Positions 1 to 11,479 of a stretch of 64,000 bases of DNA are shown here, piece by piece (positions within the stretch are counted from its first letter, which is position 1; each line of letters begins with the position of its first letter). The notes under the pieces were generated by a model that did no database searches, had not been told where the DNA came from, and saw nothing but the letters and a program-made list of their open reading frames with translations. The DNA lies in the NCBI RefSeq assembly GCF_018691265.1, contig NW_024881279.1, positions 3,191,243 to 3,255,242 of the forward strand. The letters run 5' to 3'. A program made the position numbers and the translations under genes. The stretch is from Tyto alba (Eukaryota; Chordata; Aves; Strigiformes; Tytonidae).

Positions 1-240
1 AATGGGAAATGCATGCTTTAGTGGGAACTCCACTGTATACAATTTGAAGCGGTATTTTTCTTCTGTACTCTTCAGAGTGTAAATTGGGGTTTTTGAACAT
101 AAGGCTGTCCTGGTAATGACTCGGAATAGTCAGGACTGTTCTTAAGCAGCTTGTCTGGGCCTTTATGGATGTGTGTTCTGGAAAATGCATCTGGTGTAGA
201 TTGTCCAAGTCTAACAATTACTGTTCTAATTTATTTCTAG

Positions 241-1412
241 GAAATGATTGAAAACTACGTTCACTGGAACGAAGACATTGGAGAATGGCAGCTGGTAAGC
301 TCGCTGACTGGCTCATGTACAAGCTGATGTTAGCATGAGCTTCTGAGGAATTTATCCATTTACTTCTGGGCTCTACTAAAGCTGTAGTCAGTTTTACTGT
401 GCATAGTAGACTTTACTAACAGACCTTTCTTTCTTTAAGAAATGTGTTGCCTATACAGGAAACAACATGAGGAAACAGACACCTGTTCTGGATAAAAAAG
501 AAAAAGATGTGAGTAACTTTTTAAGCATGTACTGAACTGCATGGGTCTAGGTTCTGCTGCCTGTGCCTAGCACTGTGTTTTTATAGGGAAACTGTCCAAT
601 TTCAGTTTTCTTCTCTTTTGAAGAGATGAATCTTTCTGGTGTTACAAAAGCACTGTTGATCAGTGTATAAAATGATTCTGGCGTTTTTGTTTTGTGGGAT
701 TTTTTTTGTAGCCCTTTGAAGTGGACCTTTCCCACGTTTACTTAGCTTACACTGAAGAAAGCTTGAGGCAATCTCTGATGAAGCTGGAGAGGCCGAGGAC
801 TTCAAAAGGAAGATCCAGGCCCAAGACGGGTAGAAGGTGAAGAACTTTGGAGTATCTATATGTAATAGGGGACTTACCCAGGGAAAGGCTTAAGTTTGTG
901 CATGCAAACTTACCATAAGTCTTCAAACATTTGCTTAATGAGAGGACAGAATACTAAAATTTTGCACGATATAAAGTTTACCAGTGCCAAGTGTGACAAC
1001 CAAGCTGAAATCTCTTTACTACAGTAAAATCTTGTCCAGAAAGGCTTGCTTGGGGATTTTTTGATGCCCTTTTGTGCTGCATTCCCCTCTTCAGGCTTCT
1101 TGCTTTATTTTACTGTGTTCTGTGGTTCAGTTTAACATCTGGCACATTGACAGTGCATATACTGTTATTACTGGGAAGTAATGTGCTGTTGGGGGAGATT
1201 TCAGCCTGGATTTTCTCAGTTATTTTTATTTGGGTTTGACAAATGCTTGTGGAGGAGTAACATTGTGTAGGTTTTGACTTGAAATGTGGCTGGTCCCTGT
1301 TTTTCCTAGACAGCATAATGATGTGTGTATGGTGTTATTTTTCCCTTTCTGCTCTCCAAACAGAAAACGTTCGGCAAAGCCAGGAACCGTCATTGACTCT
1401 CTGCTGCAGTAG
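241..1412 (+). CDS. KIF3A: KIF3A, last four coding exons (partial; 5' part lies outside the window)
   Basis: Seen: coding exons at 241-294, 440-508, 712-836 and 1364-1412 (stop TAG 1410-1412), each flanked by AG/GT. The spliced frame gives 98 residues, starting [18 protein letters not shown] and ending [15 protein letters not shown]. This matches the C-terminal globular tail of kinesin-II subunit KIF3A almost residue for residue as I know the family. Known: KIF3A is a plus-end-directed kinesin motor that pairs with KIF3B and KAP3 and drives anterograde intraflagellar transport in cilia. Only the cargo/KAP-binding tail is visible; the motor and coiled coil lie upstream of base 1. Bases 1-240 are the preceding intron, ending in a T-rich tract and TAG. 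The gene converges tail-to-tail with IL4, as at the mammalian locus. Very sure of identity. Confidence 0.97.
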
Positions 1413-4400
1413 GTGTGACCTGTTCAGAATTGCTGTAAAAATCAGTGAGTGTATAAGATTTGGCCAGAATATGGAATTCAAGAGATGGCACAATTTGACA
1501 TGGCTATAAAATCCATGCCTTGCTGGTATGGAGCTTTATTTAAAAAAAAAAAAAAAAAAATGTATTTTCTCCTTAGTTGCCCATATATTGTATGTTATAT
1601 TAACATAATATTAACTGGTATATATGATGGTTGTGAAATTCCATGTGTTAAGCGTGTTGTGCAGGGAAGCTCTTTTTGGAAATCCTTGTTGAAATGTATA
1701 GAAAATAAGGGTTCTAGATGTGTGTTTAAGTGCTAGACATGTTAGCTCAAAACGGTTGATGAAATCCTAAAACTTAAGGCTGGTAAACCTGGTTTATGCC
1801 CTGCTTTGCACATAACCAGCAGCTTTCACTATTGTCCTCTGTTGCACTGATCTGTGTTTGAATGTGGTTGCTGCAAACCTTTAAGAGCATCAGACCCTTT
1901 TATTTAAATATTCCTCACTGTGGCTGTTAACCTGATCGGATTGTGTATCAAATACGCAGTCTTTTTCCCTTAATTTGCTGTCTTGCTGTATGAAGAAAGT
2001 AGTTGGGCAGGGGAAGTGTGAGCCGTAAAAGTCTGAGATGTCTGGGAAGGGACCATGCTCTGGTTAAATGCAACAGAAAACAAATGTGTTTAGTGCTTTT
2101 ATTTTTGTCTGTGTGTGATTTGCTGACACTGTGGAGAATGAGGCCTTCGATGCGAAGGCAAGAAAGAGCTTTGTTTTTTTCTCTTCCTCCTTTTAAGGCT
2201 GTGTTGCAGCATTGATTTGGCTGCTTTTTATTCTTCTGAGCTGGAATTTTTTTGAACGTATGTGAATTATTTTGTAATCTGAACAGCAGAGATTATTTAA
2301 GGGGAATGCTATAACACTAGGACTTTGCTTCAGCCTTGGGACTGTGAGCATTATGGCTCCATCTTTTCATCCCTGGCTACAAGGGCACTGGGCCAATGCC
2401 CTGAACTGAGGATGGATTTGATTTTTCCTGTATTAACAGGCATGAATTGCCCAATGTTCCCAGAACAGTAACATCCCCTGAAATAGCTGATACTGTTTGT
2501 GTTCCTGTGTAGACTGTCATCTTGGGTTTCTGGCTATGCTCTGAGAGGAAAGTTCTGGTCTCTGATAATAACCATTTATCTGTGGTGGCTGCTCCTTTTC
2601 TTTGATATTTATGCTGCTAATAGACACATATCACTTTAATACATTGCTTTTGTGTCACAGAGAAAATGCATCTCCTTAAGACTCGGTGTGCTTTGTAAGT
2701 TCTGCTGGAGCACATCAGCTGTAGGCGTCTTAATGGCTGTAAGTTCCACGTAATCATAGTGTTACCTAGGGGTTTAAAAAGCTAGGATTACGAATAGGAG
2801 AAATTGGGTCTGTGAGCATGACAGGAAGGGCAAGACAGCTCCTTAGGTGCCCTGGGTCCTTGCTAGTAGTCATGTTTGCAACTACCAGAGTGTCCTTGTG
2901 AAGTACTTAAGGTAGTTAGAAGTTGATAGCCCTTTCTTACTGTCGTGGTGCTTAACTGGGTGTACCTTGGGGCTCTGTGACAGGATCTGCAATAGTTAAA
3001 ACTGGTCTTGTAAGGCCATATTTTGCTCTGGCGATATATTCAGTGCTATTTTAAATGAGTTGTAAGCTTTTCCCTGTTTTTAAATGAGTTTTTTCAGGAT
3101 CATGACCTAGAACATACTGCCCTCTGTTTTGGGGGGGAGGGAGTGTCACCTAAGTTCATGCAAGGTCTGGCTTTGTCACCTAAGTTCATACCAGATACAA
3201 ATACAAACTACAAACACCAGCATTTATTTTCTTTAGCCTAGTGCTTAGAGGTAAATAATCAGAATTTTGGTCGACCTAAGCTGTAGCTGGTTTTGCTTTT
3301 GAAGAGCTGACTTTACTTTGAACGTGCTTGGATAGAGTTGGGTTATCTTGTGTTACACAGTTGTCATCCAACAAGACAGACTGAAAATGGCTTAAGCGCT
3401 GTTTTCTCTTAGGCCTTATGTCAGTTCTGAGTCCAAGCAGATAGATGCATAGTTTTGGCCTGTACTAGTTCTCAGAACCAGGGAAAACTGTTTTATTTCT
3501 CTTTTGTGTTACATTGTCTTGTGCTAAGATTTGTTGAATGATCTATTTTAAGGGGGTTTCTCCTGAACTGTGCTTTCAAAAAGACCAGTGAAGTCTTTTA
3601 CCAGACAGACATCAGTGGCTTAAAGATACCACTGTGAACCATTACACTGCATTTAAAATATTTACAACTGAACTATAAAGGCTTATGCTTTATGATTTAA
3701 TTAATGTTACAGTCCTGCTGCTGAAAACAACAATATTTTACATATTTGTGAGCCTTGGGGCAGAGGAAACACTTAATAAATAATTGCTTGCACTCCTTTG
3801 TAATTGGCAGATTGGAGAGATTTGTTGTAATATCCTGTTTACAGGGGCTTGTATGACAAATTATCTGCTCTTACAAGGGAACTTCATTTAAAGTGGAACA
3901 CTTATGGTCATGATGATCTATCAGCTTGTCTTACCTTGTAACTGGTGTGTTTGGTTGAAGTTCTGGGAACTTAGTTTTAAAACCAGGGAGTCTGGCCTGC
4001 AGGTTTACCATACGGGCCACCTCTAGCCCTGGACAATCTGTGAATGTCTAAATGGGTCCATAACATATTTTAATGAGGAAGGGGCTTGGTTTGTATGGGT
4101 TTTTTAAGAGCTTAATACAGCCATTCTCATCCTAGGTCAGTACGTGCTCTATAGTATTTATCAAAAACCATATTACCATAATATATATATTGTGAATGGT
4201 CATCTTTGCATCTTGCTACCAGAGGATTCCCCTCATTCCAGAAAACTGATTTTAACGCTGAGGTTTTTGATGCTTTATGTTGTTTGTTGTGTAAATTTAT
4301 TTCCTATTTAACTTGTTTCTGATCCTTTCTTTAAGAGGGGAAGATGGTCCTTAGTGCCTTTCACTGACTATACTGTCTGCATGTGTCCAGCTTTCCCCCT

Positions 4401-4612
4401 TCTCAACAGCTCTGCTTAGCCAGTCCTGTATATAGGAAAAATTGCTAATATGTTTGTATAATTTGTCTTCCTATTTATTGGTTTTCTAACTCTGTTTATT
4501 TCTGATTATTCTTTGTTTTACGATTAAACTTTTATTCATTACATTGTATATATCAGTATTGTGCCCCCAGAGCATGTTCATACCAGGAAATAAAATTCTG
4601 GATTCCTAGTTC
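1413..4612 (+). other. KIF3A: KIF3A 3' untranslated region with poly(A) signals
   Basis: No credible coding exon follows the KIF3A stop. The stretch is T-rich and unbroken by GC-rich repeats. AATAAA hexamers are at 3775-3780 and 4589-4594. The second is preceded by T-rich sequence and followed by a GT-rich stretch (around 4610-4625), so I infer the main cleavage site near 4610 and a 3' UTR of about 3.2 kb. A 19-base A run at 1542-1560 could cause internal priming in cDNA data. The exact 3' end is inference. Confidence 0.6.
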
Positions 4613-5058
4613 CACCTCTGTGCATGGTTTTATACATTCAGCATCTTTTGGACTCAGCTGAGTCAGAAGGTGGCTGAAATAGTCTGCGTAGCTCTGGCAT
4701 ATACAGCACTTGTTGAAGTGGGTTTGGGGTGTGTGGGGTCCCCCAGGGCAGTGGGCACCAAGCTCTTGGGGGAGAGGCAGAACAAGAGGATGCTCTGCCT
4801 GGCTCCAGAGGAGATGGGTGGGATGGGGCCGATGTGTGGATCAGGAGCTGTGCCCCCCGGGTGGAGGAGAGCCCGGCAGAGCCAGCGCAGGGATGGGGCA
4901 GCAGCTTCTCTCCTGGAGTGCTTGGTGCTGCCCTGGGGCTGCAGCTGGTGGGGAGAAAGCTTCGCACACTGCTCTGGCTTTGAGGGTCCTTGTGTGACAG
5001 GGCAAGCCTGTCCCACCCCGCACTGGTGCAGATGGTGTGAATTTACCTGCAGGAATGG
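4613..5058. other. KIF3A-IL4 intergenic DNA, proximal part
   Basis: GC-rich sequence with many overlapping open frames on both strands but no splice-supported or recognisable gene. I see nothing functional here beyond the possible tail of the KIF3A poly(A) site. The open frames are explained by base composition. Confidence 0.5.
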
Positions 5059-5493
5059 GAGATCATAGAGTTGCAGACTGGTTTGGGTTGGAAGGGACCT
5101 TCAAGACCCTGCCCCAGGGCAGGGCCCCCTTCCCCCAGCCCAGGGTGCTCCCAGCCCCGTCCAACCTGGCCTTGAACCCTTCCAGGGAGGGGGCAGCCAC
5201 AGCTTCTCTGGGCACTCTGGGCCAGCGCCTCACCCCCCACACAGGGAAGGATTTCTGCCTTACATATAGCCTAAATCTGCCCTCTCTCAGTTTAAAAGTG
5301 TTACCTTGTCCTATTCCCACCCCCTGATCAGGAGTCCCTCCCCACCTTTCCTGTCCCCCCCTGTAAGCACTGGGTGGACACTCGAAGGTCTCCCCGGAGC
5401 CTTCTCTTCTCCAGGCTGAACCCCCCCAACTCTCAGCCTGGCCTCCCAGGGGAGCTGCTCCAGCCCCCCGAGCATCTTCATGGCCTCCCCTAG
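5059..5493 (-). mobile_element. CR1 LINE fragment, 5'-truncated, 3' end at the low coordinate
   Basis: The left edge reads as the reverse complement of the avian CR1 3' terminus: tcatagagttgcag, then ggtttgggttggaaggga at about 5082-5099. It continues through the GC-rich CR1 3' region (gggagggggcagccacag at about 5186-5203; ccttctcttctccaggctga around 5400). It closely resembles the copies at 17.9, 50.4 and 59.9 kb. It is 5'-truncated, as is usual for CR1, and no intact reverse transcriptase frame remains. Confidence 0.88.
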
Positions 5494-6589
5494 CTCTGTT
5501 TCATTTGCTGCGTGATCTGTGGTGGCCTGCAGTGCATTTCTTCCTCTGGAGGCCATTTCAGCCTCCTCTTGCAGTAGGTAACAGGTTCTTTGCGGTCTGC
5601 TACCGTTGCAGCTCCCCTGAGTGCTGTGACTCAGTTGATGCACGAACCAAACCCTGCGTGGTCCAGGGACTTTCCAAAGCGCTCTCCCACGCCATGCCAA
5701 AGTTGCAGATGGGTAGTCACCTAAATACCTGGCAGACTCCCCTCCCCTGGTGCTGGAGAGACTTTAACCCCCTCCCAGGTCTGCTGCATGCTCGTGGTCC
5801 CTTAAGCAGTGCGTTTCTGTTCCCTGTTGCTACTTCTTTCATGGCTGTTGATGTTGGAGCCTCTTCGTTCCTAGGCCACAAAGGGCTATGCCGTAGACGA
5901 ATGGCATATATATATTTTTATATTTAAATAGTATAAGTAGAGGTTATAATATAAATAGAGGCTATGAATATACTATAAAGTGAGGGGAGAACTAAGTGCC
6001 TGCCTAGCTCTGGACTTGGCCTCTGCCTTTGCAGCCCTAGTACACCCTTCCAAGTTCCCTGTTTTCAGAAGCAGACCCTGTTTGTGGCCTTTCTCCAATC
6101 TGGATTCTCTCAGGCTTTTTCCTCTGCTTAGACCTGTTTTCCTCAGGGTAGCACAAGCCTTTACTCCACAGCAGGACAAACTTGTGTTTTGTCAACTCTT
6201 GCCAGCACCACCCTTGTGCCAGTGGCCTCCAGACCCTTCACTGTGGCCCTATCGATATCTTTTTTGCGACTTAGATGGTAAATTAACAAAAGTGACTTCC
6301 AATTTCGTGGAATTAAAGCCCCAGTTCCATCTAGGAACCCATCCCTGCTCAGAGCTCTGGAGTCAGCCCTGCCCCTCTGTGCCCTGGTTTCCAACCCAGT
6401 CACAAACTGGTCCCATTCCGATGATGCGGATAGAGAACATCCATCCTTCTGTCCCTGCTCTGCAGTTTCCCTCTTGCCATCAGCTGGGCCCTGCAGCCCG
6501 GTGCCCAGCGCTCCAGCCAGCACCTTTGAGCTCTCAAACATGCTCCTGCACTCTCTACTTTCTGGCCAAGAAACATCTTATGCAATGCC
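5494..6589. other. KIF3A-IL4 intergenic DNA, distal part
   Basis: Mixed-composition sequence between the CR1 fragment and the IL4 3' end. It has a short AT-rich patch at about 5908-5970. Open frames up to 206 codons show no recognisable domain and no supporting splice sites. Nothing else noted. Confidence 0.5.
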
Positions 6590-6709
6590 TCCGAATTTAG
6601 TCCAAAAATACATTTATTTAAAGAATTCTTATAAATAATATTTGAAAAATACAGTGTCATTATAGTTTAAAAACAAACAAAAAAAAAGTGTGTTTTTTCA
6701 TTTCACCCT
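6590..6709 (-). other. IL4: IL4 3' UTR with AU-rich motif and poly(A) signal
   Basis: On the minus strand after the stop, AT-rich sequence contains TTATTTATA (ARE-like) followed by AATAAA at 6618-6613. Cleavage is inferred near 6595. The short AU-rich 3' UTR fits the unstable mRNAs typical of cytokines. Confidence 0.7.
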
Positions 6710-8879
6710 CTACTCTTTTACTAATCGTTGGAGGACTCTGTGTAAGCCCATTAGGAAATCATGCAGTGAGGTAGTGTTGCCTGCTGCCACGGGACACGGT
6801 GCCTGTAGTAGGAAAAAACAGCCATGAGGATGCTGAAGGAGGGAGCCCCTTCTGCAGCCTGGTCTTGGCTGCTCGTGGTGGGAGTGGGAGAGGACTGGGC
6901 GAAAGCCAAAACCGGTGACCGAGGGAGAAGCTGGCCACGCCGAAAGCTTGAAGGCTGAGGGCTGGGAGGGGAGAGCCCTGCCTTACCCTGTGCACCACGC
7001 TTTTCCTGTGGACCAGATGGAGCAAATTGAGGTAAATCCCCTCCAGTTGCCAGTGGCAGTGCCAGCCCTGCTGAGCTACTGTGGCAGCTTTGCATAAGAT
7101 CTCCACATCATCTTCCTGGGGGGAAAATAAAAAAAAAAAAAAAAGACATGCATGACTTTTTAAAGAAACCTTTTCATCATACAGCCACGGCTTCATTACC
7201 AGCAGATTAAATCAGTGCAGGTAACATTTTTTTTTTTTTTTGCCCCCTTATAAATTTTTTTTTTTTTTCCTCTCAGCTGCTGGTGAGAAGTCGTGGCAGA
7301 GCCCGGCGCAGCAGCGAGCACCCGCGTGCTTGGAGCATCGTGCTCCTGCTGCGGGATCCTGTGCCTGGGGGGAGCTGCTCCCTGCGCGGTGCCATGGGAG
7401 CGGAGCTGGTCTGGGGGGGCAGAGGCTCTACGGGAATAACAAAAGCCCCTGGGAAGAGGTTGCCTCCATCAGGTGCTTTGAGTAGCTAAAGTCCCACGGC
7501 AGAGACACGTGGAAGATGAGGAGCTAGTAAGTGAAGGGCTGGTGGTAGTAAGAAAACCATTCACTTGTCTTCGCTGGGGGAACGGTCCCGCTGCCTGCTC
7601 AATCTCCTTGGCTTTCACACCGAATAAGCGGCCGTCCCGTCCCCGGGAGCACGGCCAGGGCTGCGGGTTGGGTTGTGCAGCATCCCGAGCATCTCTTCTG
7701 GCTCCCCAGGCTGGTCCCTGTGGCAGGAGGGGGCAAGGGGACCTCCCCCCCCCCCTTCCAAAAGGGAAGCTGAGGGGGTGCTCAGCCCCAGCCCCCGCAA
7801 AGGGAGGCTGCTGTGCCCCTCGGCTGCCGCCCGCCCGTGCGGCGCGAGGTGAGGGCATTGGCTTTCTGTGAAAACAGGAACTCTAGTGCCGGGGAGCTTG
7901 GCTTAGGCAGCAATTTTCAAAGCAGAAATAGGCTTTATTATCTGCTATTAAATCTTCTGCTAACTGAAGAGCCTTCCCCCAGATGAGAGGCTAAAGAGGG
8001 ATAGTGTGTCTAACCAAAGCTCGAGATGCTGCACGATAGGCGCGTGTGGGTGTCTGAGACGGTGACACACCGCTCCAAGGCAAAGGAAGAGAGGTTCCTC
8101 TTTTCCTTTCTGAAAAGCTTGAAAAACCCTGCGCGCGGCTCAAACACCCGCTGCCCATTCCTGCCCACCCCTCCGGGCTCCCCTTGTCTCCGAGGTGGCC
8201 GGGAGCCGCCGATGTGGCTTCGGCTGGAGGTGGGGATGGATGCGGGATGGTGAGGCCACCTGTGCTGGGCACCAGTATCTCTGCTCGGGGCTCACGATGG
8301 GCTCCTTGCTCCCGCACCGCGCCGGGCCGGGCGGCGCTGCCAGGGCTTCACGCCCAGCTCCTCCCTGCCCCGTGCTCTCCTCCAACCCCCAGCATCCTCT
8401 CCCAGTACCCAGCGTGGCCGTATGGTTGTTTTCGACGAAGGACGAGTTAGTTTTTCCTCTCTTACCTTATCGCCTGCGAAAATATTTGTCACGTTCATCT
8501 TGTCACAGGAAACCTTTATTGAGACGCAAAGGAGAGGAGCAATCAGGCTAGAGAAACCGCTACCACGGATCCATCCTGACACACACCCATCCGTCCGTCC
8601 GCCCGCTCGCGGTCCTCCCCCCCCCCCACCACCCCGCCAGGGCCAGCACCTTTCTTTGACTCAGCATCGCTCTCGCTGAGCCCGGCGAAACAATCTGTCC
8701 CTCCTCTCCACGGGTAAAGGCTGAGCCGTGCGAGTGAGCCCTACCTCGGTCTTCAGGAGATCTCTCAGCAGCCTGATGCTCTCCTTCAGAACGGTGGAGG
8801 TCTGCAGCATGGTGGCCGTGTGGCCCTGGCAGGCTGACAGCGCCAGGAAGGTGAGCAGCACCGGGACCAGGATGCTCAT
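6710..8879 (-). CDS. IL4: Interleukin-4, complete, four coding exons
   Basis: Exons (minus strand): 8879-8745, 8513-8466, 7115-6987 and 6802-6710, all phase 0. Lengths are 135, 48, 129 and 93 bp including the stop, giving 134 aa. The 48-bp second exon equals that of human IL4 as I recall it. Seen: signal peptide MSILVPVLLTFLALSACQG, then a short helical secreted protein. Exon 2 encodes VSCDKMNVTNIFAGDK and exon 4 begins APCPVAAGNTTS, both very close to what I recall of chicken IL-4. Cysteines outside the signal are C48, C69, C81 and C107, four rather than the six of mammals. N-glycosylation sequons are at N52 and N113. Known: IL-4 signals through IL-4R-alpha and STAT6 to drive Th2 differentiation and B-cell class switching. 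Neighbours: tail-to-tail with KIF3A, and IL13 lies upstream on the same strand. Donor and acceptor consensus is good at every junction; the exon 4 acceptor follows tttttcctactacag. Confidence 0.95.
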
Positions 8880-9060
8880 GGCCTGCTTGGACTGAGCCCC
8901 CTCAGCTCACGGTTTCTGGATATTTTAGTGATCTATACCTGTGTGTGCTTTTCTGGAAGAAACATCTCAATTTATGGCTGTAAAATTGCTGAACCTGTAG
9001 GAAAAACTTATTTTCCCTTATCTGCACTTTCCAAGGTTGCTCCTATCCAATTAGGACAAC
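8880..9060 (-). promoter_or_regulatory. IL4: IL4 proximal promoter
   Basis: Upstream of the IL4 ATG (minus strand) there is a TATA-like TAAAATA at 8927-8921, about 45 bp before the ATG. Further up are GGAAAA-type NFAT-like cores (around 9000-9016 on the two strands and near 9026-9032), an AGATAA GATA motif at 9023-9018 on the minus strand, and a CCAAT-box sequence (plus-strand orientation) near 9048-9053. Clustered NFAT/GATA motifs are what mammalian IL4 promoters use. Function is inferred from motif content only. Confidence 0.5.
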
Positions 9061-11479
9061 AGGTCTTTTTTGTAAAAGTCAAGATTTTCTTCTGATCTTG
9101 CATTACGTTTCAACGTAGGAAATTTCCACCGTAAGATAACAGTGGTAGGAGTCAGGTCACGTACAAAAGAAAAGTTTGTAAACTGCGCGGTTTGGGGATT
9201 CTTCATTTCTCCGTATCCCAAGACTTTCTCTATACCGTGAGGTGAAAGTGGCCAAACTGGGGACACCATGGCTCTGACCGCGCTCAAATATAACGGAGCC
9301 TTGTTTTTTTTTTCTCTTAACTATCCCGCAAGCTCTTCCATCTCGTGTTTCATTTGAATATCTCCAAATCATGCAAAGCATCCTTCATCTGCATACCATT
9401 TTCTGTCTACGGTTATCTTAACCTGCGCCCGAGGAGAAACAGAAAGTGTGGCAGAGCCCTGCCTGGGGCCCGTGGGGACAAAAACCTCCTGGGTAGGAGC
9501 GGGGCATCGCCGCCTCCCGGGACCGGGGGGTTTATGGAGACCTGGGGGCCCTCCTGGCCAAATGGGACCCCTGAAACAGCGTGACCCTGCCCGTGGCACC
9601 CTGCGGGGACGTGGGCGAGGGACAGGGAGCCGGCGTGGGCTGGTCCTGCAGCATTGATGCCTGGAAGGGCCGGCGCTTGCTTGGGAAAATATTTTTTGCA
9701 CCTCTGCTCCAGCACCGGGTGTCTCGGCAAGCTGGAGGCTGCCCTGGCCCATCCTGTCCCGCTCGGGGCAAAACCTGAGTGAGGTTCAGGCACTGGGCTC
9801 TGCTGGCACCACCGACCAGCGCTGCCGCAGGAAATCACACTGAGAAATTAGCTGAGCTGGGAAACTTCGGAGTTTTGTAATAACTAATAGGTATTTTTCT
9901 AACTCAAATAGCAACTTGCCATCAGATGCTTGATAAGAGTTTGCGAGTGCGCGATTAATCCAGGAGCAGCCAGACTGAGAGTAATTTTGTTTGTCTAATT
10001 ACGAAATGCCCCAGATGAAGTTAGTGCCACTGACTCAGAAAGACCTTTGCGAGGGATTTGCCAGCGGAGTGCTGCGCCGTTTCCTACCTGCACCGCTCTC
10101 GATGGAGAGCAGATAAGTGAGAGCACTCCGGCTGCGCAGAGGCTGTGGGGCTGGGATCCTCCCTGGGATCCCCAGAGTCACCCCACTGGTCTGGGAAAGG
10201 GGGTGGTGGGAGGCTCCCGGCCTGAGAGTGGTGCTGGAGAAGGGGATGGAGGTGGTGGTCCCATCCTGCAGACACAGTGGTTTCCCCAGTGAGTACGGTG
10301 GAAAGCTTTGACGCTGGAGTAAATGAACAGAAAATGCTATATTAACAGAAAAATGTAACCTTTGAGCGACTCGGGCTGATTCACGGTGGAAAACTGCATC
10401 GCTGCGCGATGGGAAAGTCGCCAATGAAGGGAAAAATCCTTTCCTGAGGGTGGGATGTGGCTGGTGGCAGCGGTGGTCCCGTCGCTGCCCGGAGGGACGG
10501 CGCCGGCGCGGTCCCCATCTCTGCCTGTGCTGGGCAGGAGGGTCATTTCTAGAGCACCGGCTGCTCCTTCTCCTCAGCCATCGTTCAGGGGATGAACCTG
10601 CTGCCGTTTTCCCCACCGAAGGAAGGTGCTTGGTTCAGAACCGCCTCTCCGGTTTCCCCCCCCAGCCATTCTCCCCATGATGCTCTGCAGTTTGAAGCAT
10701 CTCCCCATCCCAGGAGGATCCTGCCTGGGCTTTGCTGAAAGCCACGGCGGCCTGCTCAGCTTTCCCCTTCTTTTCCTGGGCCAAACCAGCTCCAGGCCAG
10801 ACACTGATGGTGTAAATCAGGGTAAATCTCGGCCGGCAGTGGCAGGGAGGTGCTGCTTTTTTCATGCATTTCTGCTGCGTGCCATACCTGGTGCTGCTGC
10901 TCATAATGCTGGGGTTTCTCCAGAGCAAAGCCAAAGGCTGCAGTTAACCCCCCCCAGCACATGCATTTATAGCAATTTCCTGCATTTACGGCAATTTCCA
11001 ACAGCCAGGTTGCCCGTTTATTTCTTGCCCGTGTGCCTGCCGCTGCCAGCACCCATCCCACGAGCCGGCCCCATCCCTTCCCTTTCCCCGCATCCTTTGC
11101 CGGCCGCTGGCTCCCGTTTCGGCCCCGCTGCCCCCAGACCACGGGCTGCACCCCAACACGCTCCCCTTCCGCACGGCCCCGTGCACAGGACCCCCCCTTC
11201 CCGAACGAGGCCGCTCATCCCCGCGCCTCCAACCCTTCCCGTCGCCCTGTGATTTCCTGCGCCACAAGCCGGGTAAGTCCATTGGTGCCTTTTGCTTTCT
11301 TGAAAACTTGCTCTTGATGGCAGGCTGAGTAGATTTGCTGTATATTACCCCAAAAACGCCAACCTTCCCCACCCCATTCCCCCGTGCTGACCAACCAAGG
11401 AGGCAGCACCCCCCGACGCTCTTCATTAACTGCTGAAGGTAAGAAGAGGGGAAGCGACAGCAGAAACCATTGGTACCAA
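9061..11479. other. IL4-IL13 intergenic DNA
   Basis: No gene seen. Most is GC-rich with long chance open frames. AT-richer islands stand out at 9060-9420 and 9840-10037. The second contains a GATAAG motif near 9929 and a perfect AP-1 site, TGACTCA, at 10031-10037. In mammals the IL4-IL13 spacer carries the conserved enhancer CNS-1; equivalence here is only a suggestion. Confidence 0.45.
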
